From: a marine actinobacterium PHSC20C1
GTDB taxonomy: Bacteria; Actinomycetota; Actinomycetes; Actinomycetales; Microbacteriaceae
Assembly (NCBI GenBank): GCA_000153145.1
Contig: CH672415.1
Location: forward strand, 765,208-829,207
DNA: 64,000 nucleotides
Direction: 5' to 3'
In this document: one piece after another, positions 35,982 through 45,923 of the stretch
Numbering within the stretch: position 1 is the first letter of the stretch
Layout: each line of letters starts with the position of its first letter
The notes under the pieces: model-generated
Told to the model about the DNA's origin: nothing
Database searches by the model: none
What the model saw: the letters and a program-made list of their open reading frames with translations, nothing else
Made by a program: the position numbers and the translations under genes

Positions 35982-37658
35982 CTATTTCGCGTCGTCATAC
36001 CGATCGACAATCGCGACAGTGAGAGGAAACGTCACCGGTAGTTCTCCGAACAGCAGTCGGCCAGCTTCGTGCGCGGCGTCATCGATTAGAGCCGCAACGG
36101 TCTCGGCGAGTTCCTCGGGAGCGTGCACGACCACTTCGTCGTGAAGAAAAAATACGAGGTGTGGTGACTCGGTGAGCCATTTCCCTTCTCCGAGCGAGAC
36201 GAGACGACTCCGAATGCTCGCCATCCAGCACAGCGCCCACTCCGCCGCTGTGCCCTGCACGATAAAATTACGGGTGAAGCGCCCCCATGATCGTCCACGC
36301 TCCCTGAGGGCGGCGCGTTCTGCTGGGGTCAGTGATTCATCGTAGGTTCCTGTGTCTTCACCCCGCGGTGAGCTTCGACCAAGTTGAGTTGACACAATTT
36401 CTCCACGTTCGCCCGCCCGTGCAGCATCCTCAACAAGCTGAATTGCTCGGGGGTAGGCGCGGGCGAGCTTGGGCATGAGCCGTCCACTCTCACCAGTAGT
36501 TGCCCCGTACATGGCTCCAAGCATTGCGAGTTTGGCGTGAGCACGAGTTTCGACTGCACCACTGGCAACGATGCCCTCGTAGAGGTCCCCGGACGATCCC
36601 GCTTCGACCATTCCCCGGTCTGCGGACATCGCAGCGAGGATGCGCGGCTCCAGTTGGGAAGCGTCGGCGACTACTAGCTTCCAACCTGGGTCGGGAATTA
36701 CGGCACCACGGATCAAATGCGGGAGTTGAAGCGCACCTCCACCGCTGGTCGCCCACCGGCCGGTCACTACTCCGCCTGGCACATAGTCAGGACGAAAACG
36801 ACCGTCATGCACCCACGAATCAAGCCAGTTCCAGCCGTTGGCGGTGAGCAACCGCGCCAGCTTCTTGTAGTGAAGAAGCGGGCTGATGACGGGATGTCGA
36901 AGTTGCTTTAGCTCCCATGCGCGAGTTGAGTTGGTCTGGATTCCCGCAACATTAAGGGCCCGAAGAAGGTCGCTAGGAGACTCAGGATTCAATTGGGGCG
37001 CGTCGAGTAATTCGCGAATCTCGTCAACCAGATCCTGCACTTTGCTTGGCCGGGCGGATTCCATAGTCGGACGCGGTCCGAGCAAATCGGTGAGGATTCG
37101 ATCATGCGCTTCAGCACTCCACGGCAATCCAGCGAAACGCATCTCTGCCGCGATGAGGGCGCCAGCAGATTCGGCGGCGAGGAGGCGCAGAAGTCTTCCC
37201 GAGCCCGTCGAATTCGCAACGGCTGCACGTTGAAGCTCAAACTCTGCCGTAGCGTCGAGAGAATCTCCCCCGTCATCGAAACCTGGCGCATCAATTTCGA
37301 AAAGGGTGGAGGGTTCAACACGGGGACTTGCTTCACTTGGCGAAACGACGTTGGGTGCAAGTGCATCCCACGGGCCCGCTGGCGCGAGAGCGATTGCTGA
37401 TGACGCGCTGAGAGCCGAATTTCGGAGAATGGTGTGGCAGAGCCGCAGATCGAAGCAGCGTTGCACTCGCACGCGTGCTTTCAACAGCTGCGGGTACCAC
37501 TCCGCGGTATCGTTCCACACCCAACGCGGATGCCCGGGCTCGTTTTCGGTTACGAACGCTACGAAATCTTCTACCGGGCGCTGTTCTTGCACGACGCCGT
37601 TCGAGTCCAGTCGCGTTGCCCGGATCTCGTGGTTGATTCGTGAAAGGACGATGAACAC
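35982..37658 (-). CDS. PolA-like DNA polymerase ('bifunctional exonuclease/polymerase' family)
   Basis: The 558-residue family A polymerase is smaller than DNA polymerase I (about 900) and lacks the 5' nuclease. Polymerase motifs are clear: motif A WKLVVADASQLEPRILAAM, motif B RAHAKLAMLGAMYGATTGES, and motif C FFLHDEVVVHAPEE with the catalytic Asp. The N-terminal 200 residues correspond to the 3'-5' exonuclease domain, but I see no DxE or second Asp pair in usual positions (WVWNDTAEWYPQLL, FDLRLCHTIL), so proofreading is doubtful. Actinobacteria keep this as an accessory polymerase. It starts with GTG behind a leaderless-type promoter. Confidence 0.85.
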   Translation of the reverse strand: MFIVLSRINHEIRATRLDSNGVVQEQRPVEDFVAFVTENEPGHPRWVWNDTAEWYPQLLKARVRVQRCFDLRLCHTILRNSALSASSAIALAPAGPWDALAPNVVSPSEASPRVEPSTLFEIDAPGFDDGGDSLDATAEFELQRAAVANSTGSGRLLRLLAAESAGALIAAEMRFAGLPWSAEAHDRILTDLLGPRPTMESARPSKVQDLVDEIRELLDAPQLNPESPSDLLRALNVAGIQTNSTRAWELKQLRHPVISPLLHYKKLARLLTANGWNWLDSWVHDGRFRPDYVPGGVVTGRWATSGGGALQLPHLIRGAVIPDPGWKLVVADASQLEPRILAAMSADRGMVEAGSSGDLYEGIVASGAVETRAHAKLAMLGAMYGATTGESGRLMPKLARAYPRAIQLVEDAARAGERGEIVSTQLGRSSPRGEDTGTYDESLTPAERAALRERGRSWGRFTRNFIVQGTAAEWALCWMASIRSRLVSLGEGKWLTESPHLVFFLHDEVVVHAPEELAETVAALIDDAAHEAGRLLFGELPVTFPLTVAIVDRYDDAK

Positions 37659-37664
37659 GTCCCT

Positions 37665-37670
37665 AGTCTG
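37665..37670 (-). promoter_or_regulatory. -10 box of the PolA-like gene, leaderless
   Basis: CAGACT on the minus strand ends 6 nt before the GTG start, the same box and spacing as at fabD. The gap to aceB (37659-37792) shows nothing else. Confidence 0.4.
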
Positions 37671-37792
37671 CCCTGCACCGCTGACGCTGACTCACGGATC
37701 GCGACAACAATGGCAATCCGCGGACTAGCCGCCGCTCCACGATCTTCAGCGATAGCGGAGCGACGGCTCGGTACAACTCGTGCGCGGCGTCG

Positions 37793-39412
37793 TTAGGCTG
37801 CGTATTCGCGCGGCTGTTCTACGAGGTAACTGCTATACGCGCTCAGGGTGAGGAAGGTAGGGAAATCTTCCTCGAGCGTGACTTCGCGAAACAGCGCAGC
37901 TGCATCATCAAAGCGATCGCCGGGCGTCCGTTCGATCGCGCCAAGCACTGTCTCTAGCTCAGCCTCAACATGCGCGTGCGTTATGGCTGCGCCCTCAGCG
38001 GTAACAACGCGCTGGTGCATCCACTGCCACAGTTGGCTGCGACTGATCTCGGCGGTCGCCGCATCCTCCATGAGGTTGTCGATTGCTGCCGCGCCGACGC
38101 CGCGCAACCAGCTTTCGATGTAGCGCAGTGCTATCGAAACGTTGGAGCGAACTCCGGCATCGGTGACCGCGCCATCGATTCGTAGGTCGAGCAGGTCAGC
38201 ACCGGTTACGTGTACGTCATCTCGTAGACGGTCAACCTGGTTGGGGCGATTTCCCAGTACTGCATCAAACTCTGCGCGTGCTGTTGGAATCAGATCCGGA
38301 TGCGCAACCCACGTGCCATCGAAGCCATCAGTCGCTTCACGGCGCTTGTCACTGCTGACTGCATCTAGGGCTCGTGCGGTCACGTCAGGATCGCGACGAT
38401 TCGGGATAAACGCACTCATGCCGCCAATGGCATGTGCTCCCCTCTTGTGGCATGTTGACACGAGCAGTTCGGTATATGCGCGCATGAACGGAACCGTCAT
38501 GGTGATGGCTGACCGGTCAGGAAGAACGAAACTTGCACCCCGTCCGCGGAAGTTCTTGATGATCGAGAAGATGTAATCCCAGCGCCCCGCATTGAGTCCG
38601 GCGCAGTGCTCGCGCAGTTCGTAGAGGATCTCATCCATCTCAAAAGCGGCGGAGATCGTCTCGATCAGCACTGTCGCGCGGATGGTGCCGTGCGGAATAC
38701 TGAGTGCGTTCTCTGCGAAGGTGAATACGTCATCCCAGAGTCGCGCTTCGAGATGATTCTCGATCTTCGCGATGTAAAAGTACGGGCCACTGCCGCGCTC
38801 AATGAGCTCGCGCGCGTTGTGGAACATATAAAGCCCAAAGTCGACGAGAGAACCGGATGCCGGACTGCCAAGCCCAGCCCTGTCTGTGTACCGCAAGTGC
38901 TTCTCAACCAGGTGCCAGCCTCGAGGGCGCATAACGATCGTCGGTGTCTCCGCCCCCAGCGCGTAGGTCTTTCCTTCCGGAGTGGTGAAGTCGATCTGTC
39001 GACGGATGGCGTCGTGCAGGTTGATTTGCCCGCCGATCACATTCGGCCAGGTAGGACTCGTGGCATCTTCTTGGTCGGCAAGCCAGACCTTAGCGCCGGA
39101 GTTCATCGCGTTGATTGTCATCTTGCGGTCGGTTGGCCCCGTAATCTCAACGCGTCGGTCGCTAAGCCCAGGGCCGCCTCCGGCAACGCGCCAAGTGGGA
39201 TCTTCGCGAATAGCAGCCGTGTCTGGCAGGAACTTCAAGTTGCGGCCATTGGTGATCTGCTTGCGAGACTCCATGCGAGCGGCGAGCCGGTCGTGGCGTC
39301 GACCAGCGAACTGGTCGTGGAGTCTCGTCAGAAAGTGCAGAGCTTCTGGGGTGAGGATCTCGTCGAACCGTTCGTGCGAATCGGCGAGTAGTTCCATTCT
39401 GTGCGTGGTCAT
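37793..39412 (-). CDS. aceB: Malate synthase A
   Basis: The enzyme condenses glyoxylate and acetyl-CoA to malate, the second step of the glyoxylate shunt. The 539-residue length matches the A-type (G-type is about 720). Signatures are [51 protein letters not shown] with catalytic Arg and Glu, [18 protein letters not shown], and [13 protein letters not shown]. It follows aceA by 34 nt with ribosome site AAGGAC, so both are one operon. Confidence 0.97.
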   Translation of the reverse strand: MTTHRMELLADSHERFDEILTPEALHFLTRLHDQFAGRRHDRLAARMESRKQITNGRNLKFLPDTAAIREDPTWRVAGGGPGLSDRRVEITGPTDRKMTINAMNSGAKVWLADQEDATSPTWPNVIGGQINLHDAIRRQIDFTTPEGKTYALGAETPTIVMRPRGWHLVEKHLRYTDRAGLGSPASGSLVDFGLYMFHNARELIERGSGPYFYIAKIENHLEARLWDDVFTFAENALSIPHGTIRATVLIETISAAFEMDEILYELREHCAGLNAGRWDYIFSIIKNFRGRGASFVLPDRSAITMTVPFMRAYTELLVSTCHKRGAHAIGGMSAFIPNRRDPDVTARALDAVSSDKRREATDGFDGTWVAHPDLIPTARAEFDAVLGNRPNQVDRLRDDVHVTGADLLDLRIDGAVTDAGVRSNVSIALRYIESWLRGVGAAAIDNLMEDAATAEISRSQLWQWMHQRVVTAEGAAITHAHVEAELETVLGAIERTPGDRFDDAAALFREVTLEEDFPTFLTLSAYSSYLVEQPREYAA

Positions 39413-39425
39413 GATGAGTCCTTAG

Positions 39426-39436
39426 AAAGTTTGCAA
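39426..39436. promoter_or_regulatory. RamB-box-like motif in the aceA-aceB gap
   Basis: AAAGTTTGCAA matches the Corynebacterium RamB consensus AAAGTTTGCAAA through 11 of its 12 positions. It lies in the 34-bp gap before aceB, overlapping the aceB leader rather than the aceA promoter. The link to RamB is inference. Confidence 0.4.
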
Positions 39437-39446
39437 CAGTGTCGAT

Positions 39447-40748
39447 TTAGTGAAATTGGGCGGTTTCAGTGCTTCCGACCAGGGCGAGCGTTTCGCTCGC
39501 GGGGTTCAGCGCGGTCGCGATGCGATCGAAGTACCCCGTTCCGACTTCGCGCTGGTGGCGCGTCGCCGTGTAGCCGTCGTTTTCGGACGCAAACTCTGCC
39601 TCTTGCAGTTCTACATAGGCGCTCATGTGGCGCTCGTTGTAGTCCCGCGCCAGGGTGTACATGGAGTGGTTGAGGGCGTGGAAGCCTGCCAGGGTGATGA
39701 ATTGGAAGGCATATCCCATAGCGGCGAGCTCGCGTTGGAAAGTCGCGATCTGCGCATCGTCGAGGTGGCGCTTCCAGTTGAATGACGGAGAGCAGTTATA
39801 GGCGAGCTTCTTACCGGGAAACTCTTTGTGGATGCTCTCCGCGAAGGTGCGCGCCAACTCAAGGTCAGGCTTTGCGCTTTCGACCCAGAGTAGATCTGCA
39901 TAGGGAGCGTAAGCGTGGCCGCGACTGAGCACCGTCTCGATTCCGGGAGTGGTGCGATAGAAGCCATCACTCGTTCGCTCACCCGTGAGGAATGGCTTGT
40001 CACGGTCATCCACATCGTTAGTGATGAGGTCGGCTGCAAGCGAATCGGTGCGCGCAATGATGATGCTCGACACCCCGGCAACGTCGGCTGCAAGGCGCGC
40101 TGCGTTGAGAGTTCGAACATGCTGGGCAGTGGGGATAAGAACTTTGCCGCCCATGTGACCGCACTTCTTTTCTGAGGCCAGCTGATCTTCCCAGTGCACG
40201 CCGGCAGCTCCGGCCTCAATCATGGATGACATGAGTTCGTAGGCGTTGAGGGGGCCGCCGAATCCTGCTTCAGCGTCGGCGACGATCGGTGCCATCCAGT
40301 CGGTCGAGGGAGCGCCGCTTTCGGCAGTCTCGATCTGGTCGGCACGCAGGAGGGCATTGTTGATGCGTCGCACAACCGCGGGAACGCTGTTGGCCGGGTA
40401 GAGGCTTTGGTCAGGATAGGTCTGCCCTGAGAGGTTTGCGTCGGCGGCAACTTGCCAACCGCTGAGGTAAATCGCTTCGAGTCCGGCCCGCACTTGCTGC
40501 ACGGCCTGGTTTCCGGTGAGTGCGCCAAGCGCCGCAACCCATTCAGTGTCGTCGCGCTGGATGAGATTCCACAGATTCTCTGCGCCGCGGCGAGCGAGCG
40601 TGCGATCCTCACGAACACTTCCGCGAAGCGCGATGACGTCTTCGGCGCTGAAGTCGCGTTCGACACCGTTCCAGCGAGCATCCGTCTTCCACTCGGTTTC
40701 GAGCTCGGCTGCGGTCTGGTTCTGGTCGCCTGGGCGGTTGCTGGTCAT
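39447..40748 (-). CDS. aceA: Isocitrate lyase
   Basis: AceA splits isocitrate into succinate and glyoxylate, bypassing the decarboxylating TCA steps during growth on acetate or fatty acids. The 433 residues include [22 protein letters not shown], the catalytic loop KKCGHMGGK with Cys196, [13 protein letters not shown], and [10 protein letters not shown]. The start is ATG 40748 with GAGGAG 6 nt upstream; the frame is open 35 codons further into the divergent promoter region. Divergent from ramB. Confidence 0.97.
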   Translation of the reverse strand: MTSNRPGDQNQTAAELETEWKTDARWNGVERDFSAEDVIALRGSVREDRTLARRGAENLWNLIQRDDTEWVAALGALTGNQAVQQVRAGLEAIYLSGWQVAADANLSGQTYPDQSLYPANSVPAVVRRINNALLRADQIETAESGAPSTDWMAPIVADAEAGFGGPLNAYELMSSMIEAGAAGVHWEDQLASEKKCGHMGGKVLIPTAQHVRTLNAARLAADVAGVSSIIIARTDSLAADLITNDVDDRDKPFLTGERTSDGFYRTTPGIETVLSRGHAYAPYADLLWVESAKPDLELARTFAESIHKEFPGKKLAYNCSPSFNWKRHLDDAQIATFQRELAAMGYAFQFITLAGFHALNHSMYTLARDYNERHMSAYVELQEAEFASENDGYTATRHQREVGTGYFDRIATALNPASETLALVGSTETAQFH

Positions 40749-40826
40749 GATCGGCTCCTCGGTCGGTTTGTCGTTGCGTTGATGCTGTGTTTCTTCGACT
40801 CTGGGGCCGCTGCAGTGGTTCTTAAC

Positions 40827-40860
40827 CAGAAAATAGGGCAGAATTCTTGCCATTCTTCTG
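40827..40860. promoter_or_regulatory. Imperfect dyad in the aceA-ramB divergent region
   Basis: A 34-bp element centred on GAATTC (40841-40846) has outer arms CAGAA/TTCTG and GG/CC pairs in register. It lies between the two start codons, 36 nt from ramB and about 80 nt from aceA. It may bind RamB or another acetate-responsive regulator. Confidence 0.35.
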
Positions 40861-40895
40861 TTTTTCAGCAGAAGGCCGTCAAGGAGGACGCCAAA

Positions 40896-42365
40896 ATGAC
40901 CCCACGCACGCTCTCAACAGCAGACGATGAGGACATGCTCGATTCCCTCACCGTTGGCCGGCGCATCCGACAGCTCCGCACTGATCGCGGTCTCACCCTC
41001 GATGACCTTGGTGCCGCGCTCAATCGCGCCGCCTCTCAAGTGTCAGTAATCGAAAACGGCAAGCGCGAGCTGAAACTCAGCGAACTGCAGAAGCTGGCCC
41101 GAATCTTTGACGTGAGCGTGGATGACCTGCTCAACGCTGAGCCGCCATCGCGACGAGCAGCTCTCGAGATTGCTCTCGAGCGCGCCCAGCGCGGCCCACT
41201 CTACAATTCGCTCGCCCTGCCAGAACTACCGGTGCGCAAGTCGCTAAGCGACGAAGCTATCGAGACGGTGCTCGGCCTGCACGACGAATTACAGCGACTC
41301 CACAGGGAACGCGCGGCAACCCCAGAAGAAGCCCGCCGCGCGAACACCGAACTGCGGCGCATGATGCGCAAACGCAACAACTATTTTGGCGAGCTAGAGA
41401 CAACGGCCAGAGAGCTACTGGATGCCGTCGGCCACACCGGCGGTCCACTCTCCCAACGCGTGGCCTCCGACCTGGCCACGCACCTCGGGTTTTCGCTGCA
41501 CTACGTGCCCGACTTGCCCGGATCAACTCGCAGCGTGACGGATCTGCGCAATGGCCGCATCTATTTGCCGGTTGCTCAGGCCGAGAGCACCGACCCTCGT
41601 TCGACGCTTCTGCAGGCTCTCGCTGGACATGTTTTGGGCATCCGTGAGCCGGCAAACTATGCCGATTTCTTGCATCAGCGGGTCGAGACAAACTATTTGG
41701 CTGCCGCCCTGATGGTTCCCGAGAAGACCGCCGTAGAGTTCCTGACCGCAGCGAAGGCTCAACGCGAGCTCTCGGTTGAAGACCTTCGCGATGCGTTCGC
41801 GGTTCCCTACGAGACGGCTGCCCACCGCTTCACCAACCTTGCGACCGAGCACTTGGGTGTTCCCGTGCACTTCTTGAAGGTGCACGAAGGTGGAACGATC
41901 TCCAAGGCCTACGAGAATGACAATGCGGCGTTCCCGACAGATGCGCTCGGGGCGATCGAAGGGCAAACCGTCTGCAGAAACTGGAGCGCCCGCAAAGTGT
42001 TCGACGTTGAAGATCGGTTTAGCCCGTATCACCAGTACACCGACAAACCAGGCGGCACCTACTGGTGCACGTCACGTATCCAATCGAACCATCGAGGCGA
42101 CTTCTCGGTGAGCCTCGGTACACCTTTTGCGTCAGCAAAGTGGTTCCGCGGCCGAGACACCGCCAACCGGGCGGTATCTTCCTGCCCCGACGATGGATGC
42201 TGCCGAAGCGCACCCACAGACCTCACCGAGCGGTGGTCAAAGCACTCAATCCCCAGCGCACGGCTTAACAGTTCCCTGCTGGCCGCGATGCCGACCGGAA
42301 TGTATCCGGGCGTCGACTCCACCGAAGTCTTCGAATTCCTAGAGACCCACTCCCCGAACAGCTAG
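40896..42365 (+). CDS. ramB: Acetate metabolism regulator, RamB/ScfR type
   Basis: The 489-residue regulator has an N-terminal XRE helix-turn-helix ([43 protein letters not shown]). A central IrrE/ImmA-like metallopeptidase-related domain follows (about residues 180-330, with [19 protein letters not shown]). The C-terminal short-chain acyl-CoA-reductase-regulator region has a Cys cluster ([30 protein letters not shown]). In Corynebacterium, RamB represses aceA, aceB and acetate genes; the divergent aceA here supports that role. ATG 40896 is chosen because AAGGAGG stands 6 nt ahead; a much longer upstream frame overlaps aceA and is spurious. Confidence 0.9.
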   Translation: MTPRTLSTADDEDMLDSLTVGRRIRQLRTDRGLTLDDLGAALNRAASQVSVIENGKRELKLSELQKLARIFDVSVDDLLNAEPPSRRAALEIALERAQRGPLYNSLALPELPVRKSLSDEAIETVLGLHDELQRLHRERAATPEEARRANTELRRMMRKRNNYFGELETTARELLDAVGHTGGPLSQRVASDLATHLGFSLHYVPDLPGSTRSVTDLRNGRIYLPVAQAESTDPRSTLLQALAGHVLGIREPANYADFLHQRVETNYLAAALMVPEKTAVEFLTAAKAQRELSVEDLRDAFAVPYETAAHRFTNLATEHLGVPVHFLKVHEGGTISKAYENDNAAFPTDALGAIEGQTVCRNWSARKVFDVEDRFSPYHQYTDKPGGTYWCTSRIQSNHRGDFSVSLGTPFASAKWFRGRDTANRAVSSCPDDGCCRSAPTDLTERWSKHSIPSARLNSSLLAAMPTGMYPGVDSTEVFEFLETHSPNS

Positions 42366-42378
42366 GTGCTCGACTTCC

Positions 42379-43206
42379 CTACTCGTGCAGCAGCGAGCCG
42401 TCCTTCTTCAGGACATTCTTCTCGCCAGCCTCAATAGCGACAGAGAAACGGTTTTGTTTGGGAGGCATCGGGCAATTGAAGTTGTAGCTGAAGGCGCACG
42501 GCGGGAGGATCGCGAGGTTGAAGTCGAGAACGATGGTGCCATCGGGATTCGGGGCGATAAACAGGAATCGTCCGACACTGTAGGTGTCGACCCCGCTAGT
42601 CGCATCAGCGAAAACGAGCTGCAGCGCGCGGCCCGCTTTGAAGGCGGCAAGGCTGTAGTCGACGCCATCTTTCGTGAAAGATATGTCGCCGGGAATGGGC
42701 TGCTCACGCTCTTGACCATTGTCTTTGAGGTGCTCGAAACCAAGCGTGGTTCCTTCGGGATTCGGGGTGAACGCCGCCGTAATTACCCAATCAGGGTTAT
42801 AGGGGTAGGCATCAATCGTTCCGAACTCCTGAATTGCCGGAGAATTGGTGTCCCAGACACGCAGTGCGTGGTTGCCCTCAGGTGCCTGAATGACAAAGCC
42901 GGTCACTGTCTCCCCGAAAACGATCGAGCTTGGATTATTGTCGCTCTTGCTGCGCACCACGACGGTACCCTCGACGAGTCGGCCATCCACAACAATGTTG
43001 TCTTCAGCGGTAGCGGTGACTGCCAGTCCAGTCTCATGAGGAGTCCACGTGCCCGGAACACCCCAAATTGTCTGCTCCGCGTCAACCCACTGGGTGTTAG
43101 TCAAAGCAAGATTGCCGTTCTGCTGCACCACCGTCTGATCGCGGCGAGAGCGAAAGAGCGCAAGCTTAGCTTCGGGGGTGAGCGCGGGAGCGGCAGTGTC
43201 AGTCAT
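42379..43206 (-). CDS. DUF1684 domain protein
   Basis: The 275-residue protein has the DUF1684 hallmarks: FIQAPEGNHALRVWD-like and NPDGTIVLDFNLAILPPC followed by the NCPMPPKQNRFSVAIEAGE end. DUF1684 proteins are often secreted or cytosolic and uncharacterised; no signal peptide is seen here. Of two ATGs, 43206 has AAGGA at the better distance. It converges on ramB with a 13-bp gap. Confidence 0.85.
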   Translation of the reverse strand: MTDTAAPALTPEAKLALFRSRRDQTVVQQNGNLALTNTQWVDAEQTIWGVPGTWTPHETGLAVTATAEDNIVVDGRLVEGTVVVRSKSDNNPSSIVFGETVTGFVIQAPEGNHALRVWDTNSPAIQEFGTIDAYPYNPDWVITAAFTPNPEGTTLGFEHLKDNGQEREQPIPGDISFTKDGVDYSLAAFKAGRALQLVFADATSGVDTYSVGRFLFIAPNPDGTIVLDFNLAILPPCAFSYNFNCPMPPKQNRFSVAIEAGEKNVLKKDGSLLHE

Positions 43207-43261
43207 AGAGTCCATCCTTGTTGAAGTCCCTCAATCCAACCACCGCCGACACGGGATTATT

Positions 43262-44620
43262 TCAGGAAAGCCATTCGGGATCGCTCGAACCCCACTCCAC
43301 CGGCGCAGCACTGAAGCTCCCAGGGCCGCCATCGTAGTGAGGCGCTGCCATGGCAGTAGTGACACCGTCTCGGGTCGCCACAGTCGGAACAAAGCCACCG
43401 GACGCAGTCGGTGCGTGCCGTGGGCGCCGCTCGTGCAAAAGTTCGGCAGCGAGGCGCGCGAGAGACACCTCAACAAGCCAAGAATGACCAGCGTCAATTC
43501 TTCGGCGCACAGCCGTCGTAATACCTGCAGCCAAAAGATACCCGGCAGCATGATCAAGGGCTTGAGCAGGAAGCGCACCGGGCGTTCCCGAACCTTCTCC
43601 CTCCACCATCGCAATCCCTGTGGCCGCCTGAACGATACTGTCGAAGCCACGGCGCTCAGCCAACGGTCCAACAGTTCCCCACGCGCTCAGTCTGCCAACG
43701 ATGATTCCCGGGCGTCTCTCGGCAAGAGCCGCGGGTGAAAGTCCAAATTTATCTAACGAACCCGGGCGGTAGGCGGTGAGTACGACATCCGCAGTCTCGA
43801 GAAGTCTCTCGAAGGCGGCCCGTTCGTTGTCGTCGTCGAGATCAAGCAGTGCAGAACGCTTGCCTGCACCAGTGTCAAGGTGCTGCCAGCCAATTTCAGG
43901 ATGCCGTGGGCTATCGATACGCAATACCTCTGCGCCCCACAACGCGAGAGTACGACTCGCGACTGGCCCCGCGATCACGCGACTGAGATCGAGCACCCGC
44001 AATCCAGCAAGCGGAGCATCCACCGTCGTTTCAGCCAGTCCGGCGCGATCAGTGTCATTGAGCGGGGTTAGTTCGATGATGGGCTGCTCAGCAAGCTGGA
44101 CGGCTTGCGGATGCTCAGACCACTGCTCCGGCGTGCGCACCACTGTTGCGACTCCCCCGGCAGCCAACACCCGCTGTTCGACGTCGGCGGCACTCATTGA
44201 GTGCAATGCGAGCATGAACTCGTCAGCACCCGTTTCGTCGGAAAGCGCAAGTGCACTCAACAGAGCGGCCCGGTGATGCGGATAGTTGGCGTGGGTGCGC
44301 ACCCAACCGTCGCTGCACGGCCAAAATCCGGAGAGTTCTGCCCACGCCGAAACGGGTTCGCCATTCAGCCGGAAGTGCTGATCGCTGGTAACAGCCGTAG
44401 CAATCTTTACGGGATCGAGTTCGACGGAGGGCACAGCGCATCCGACCCGACGTGCCGCCAGTAGTGAAGCCGAAAATGATGCAGCGGCTATGGCATCGTG
44501 AACGAAACGCCCCGCCGGCAGCGCACCGGTCAAGGGCACCGCCGTGCCGTTGTCACGGACTAGGGCTAGCGCTGCGGCGTCCTCGCCAAGGGATTGCCAC
44601 GCGGCATCCAGCAAACTCAT
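43262..44620 (-). CDS. Family III CoA transferase with reordered domains
   Basis: The 452-residue protein belongs to the CaiB/BaiF (formyl-CoA transferase) family. The motif that normally begins the protein, GLRVLDLSRVIAGPVASRT, is at residues 206-224, and the catalytic Asp is in the LDHAAGYLLA segment further on. Residues 90-190 (LSGFWPCSDGWVRTHANYPHHR, VVRTPEQWSEHPQAVQLAEQP) look like the part that normally follows. So the usual C-terminal portion is placed in front. The substrate is unknown. It is divergent from a small membrane protein gene with 34 bp between the starts. Confidence 0.83.
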   Translation of the reverse strand: MSLLDAAWQSLGEDAAALALVRDNGTAVPLTGALPAGRFVHDAIAAASFSASLLAARRVGCAVPSVELDPVKIATAVTSDQHFRLNGEPVSAWAELSGFWPCSDGWVRTHANYPHHRAALLSALALSDETGADEFMLALHSMSAADVEQRVLAAGGVATVVRTPEQWSEHPQAVQLAEQPIIELTPLNDTDRAGLAETTVDAPLAGLRVLDLSRVIAGPVASRTLALWGAEVLRIDSPRHPEIGWQHLDTGAGKRSALLDLDDDNERAAFERLLETADVVLTAYRPGSLDKFGLSPAALAERRPGIIVGRLSAWGTVGPLAERRGFDSIVQAATGIAMVEGEGSGTPGALPAQALDHAAGYLLAAGITTAVRRRIDAGHSWLVEVSLARLAAELLHERRPRHAPTASGGFVPTVATRDGVTTAMAAPHYDGGPGSFSAAPVEWGSSDPEWLS

Positions 44621-44626
44621 AACTTG

Positions 44627-44632
44627 ATAGTG
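44627..44632 (-). promoter_or_regulatory. -10 box of the CoA transferase gene
   Basis: CACTAT on the minus strand ends 6 nt before the ATG. It departs from TANNNT at the first base. The spacing matches leaderless genes nearby. Confidence 0.35.
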
Positions 44633-44641
44633 CCACGCCGG

Positions 44642-44647
44642 TACGAT
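44642..44647 (+). promoter_or_regulatory. -10 box of the small membrane protein gene, leaderless
   Basis: TACGAT ends 7 nt before the ATG at 44655. It faces the CoA transferase promoter back to back within 34 bp. Confidence 0.5.
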
Positions 44648-44654
44648 TTAGACC

Positions 44655-44843
44655 ATGGAACCTATTAGCTTCAGTTTTGGCATTGTCGGCCTCATCATCT
44701 TCATCATCACGGTCGTATCTATTGCCAAGAGCAACAATCACGGCGTTCTTGGCAAGTTCGTCTGGATATTGGTCGCCTTTTTCTTGTCGATTCTGGGTTC
44801 AATCCTGTGGCTAATCTTCGGTCGCGGAAAAGTGCGCAACTAA
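44655..44843 (+). CDS. Small membrane protein, PLDc_N domain
   Basis: The 62-residue protein has two hydrophobic helices (GIVGLIIFIITVVSIA and VWILVAFFLSILGSILWLIFG) joined by a polar loop SNNHGVLGK, the arrangement of the PLDc_N (cardiolipin synthase N-terminal) module. It contains only this module and no phospholipase domain. The ending GRGKVRN is cytoplasmic-type. Function unknown. Confidence 0.82.
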   Translation: MEPISFSFGIVGLIIFIITVVSIAKSNNHGVLGKFVWILVAFFLSILGSILWLIFGRGKVRN

Positions 44844-44883
44844 CAGGTTCGCTTTAGTGGGCGCCAGCTCGCTCTAGTAGGTG

Positions 44884-45009
44884 CTAGTGCCCTTTGCGCG
44901 GTTTGATGAAACCCGTGTCTTCGAGCTTCTCCCGCTTCTGTGCCCGCTTGTCTTTGATCGACAGCTTGGCCTCTTTTTTGGTGTTTCCGCGAGGCGATTT
45001 TCCAGCCAT
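44884..45009 (-). CDS. Small basic conserved protein, 41 residues
   Basis: A short lysine-rich protein starts MAGKSPRGNTKKEAKLSIKD and ends with DTGFIKPRKGH. Very similar small proteins are widespread and unannotated in Actinobacteria. The high charge suggests RNA or ribosome association, which is inference. A GCGGAG precedes the ATG. The 167 bp between it and the next start hold its promoter and nothing else I can name. Confidence 0.75.
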   Translation of the reverse strand: MAGKSPRGNTKKEAKLSIKDKRAQKREKLEDTGFIKPRKGH

Positions 45010-45176
45010 GATTACTCCGCTTCCCCTCGTCAGTTGGCGTGCTCACCATGACCATAGCCCATTCCTCAGAGGAAAGCACTTCCGTTCTGACCAGCACTTT
45101 TTAACCGGATGCGCGGCCCGCGAACATAGTCTCGATATAGTCAATCGACCGCACGTTTTTTGGTTCAAGGGGAACT

Positions 45177-45830
45177 ATGACCAACACCGCATTGCCCACC
45201 ACCCGAAACGGCACAGTTGCCGTCGCAATTCTTCGTCTGGCAATCGTTGCCCTCGTCACTGGAGCAGTCATCGCAACAGTGGCTGAGGCTGCTGCGCGCG
45301 TCACAATTAACCCGTTTAACATGTTTGGTTACTTCACAATCCAGTCGAACATCATTCTCGCTATCGTCTACACAGTCGTCGCGATCGTCGCGCTGCGAGG
45401 GGACGCTGCATCGCCAGCGCTGAATATTGCGCGTGGCTCTGTTACGACGTACATCATCATCGTTGGACTCGTCTATGCAACGCTGCTGGCACCGCTTGGT
45501 GCAGCTGGCGGCGTACCCGTTGCGTGGGCCAACACGGCCCTACACATCATTACGCCCATCTACGCGCTCGCGGACTGGATTCTGTTTTCCGACCGCGCGC
45601 GCATCAGCTTCAGACGCCTCTGGATCGTGCTCATCTATCCGCTCGTCTGGGTCATCGTCGTGCTCGTACGTGGAGCTACCGATGGTTGGGTCCCGTACCC
45701 GTTTCTTCACCCGGACACTGGCTACGCAAGCGTGTTTTTCTACGTTGGACTAATCGTCGTAGTAATGCTCGCCTTTGGCTCACTCGTGTTCTGGATTGCA
45801 CGCAAGCGCTCTGTCTTGCGAGTTCCGTAA
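45177..45830 (+). CDS. Pr6Pr-family integral membrane protein
   Basis: The 217-residue protein has about six membrane helices. FGYFTIQSNIILAIVYTVVAI and TTYIIIVGLVYATLL are the family's typical helices, and YPLVWVIVVLVRGATDGWVPYPFLHP plus a Pro-rich turn match the Pr6Pr (FAR-17a/AIG1-like) group. Eukaryotic relatives hydrolyse lipid esters; the bacterial role is unknown. AAGGGGAAC lies 5 nt before the ATG. Confidence 0.8.
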   Translation: MTNTALPTTRNGTVAVAILRLAIVALVTGAVIATVAEAAARVTINPFNMFGYFTIQSNIILAIVYTVVAIVALRGDAASPALNIARGSVTTYIIIVGLVYATLLAPLGAAGGVPVAWANTALHIITPIYALADWILFSDRARISFRRLWIVLIYPLVWVIVVLVRGATDGWVPYPFLHPDTGYASVFFYVGLIVVVMLAFGSLVFWIARKRSVLRVP

Positions 45831-45923
45831 CGCGAGCCGCAGCGGCAGCGGCGCTAGTCGGCACATGTGGCGGCGCGCTGAAGGTCGACAACTTTCTCGA
45901 GAAGAAGGGCAGACAGTACGGCG

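Noticed and set aside
38606-39391. A 261-codon plus-strand open frame opposite aceB
   Set aside because: It mirrors the malate synthase reading frame; no independent promoter or domain.
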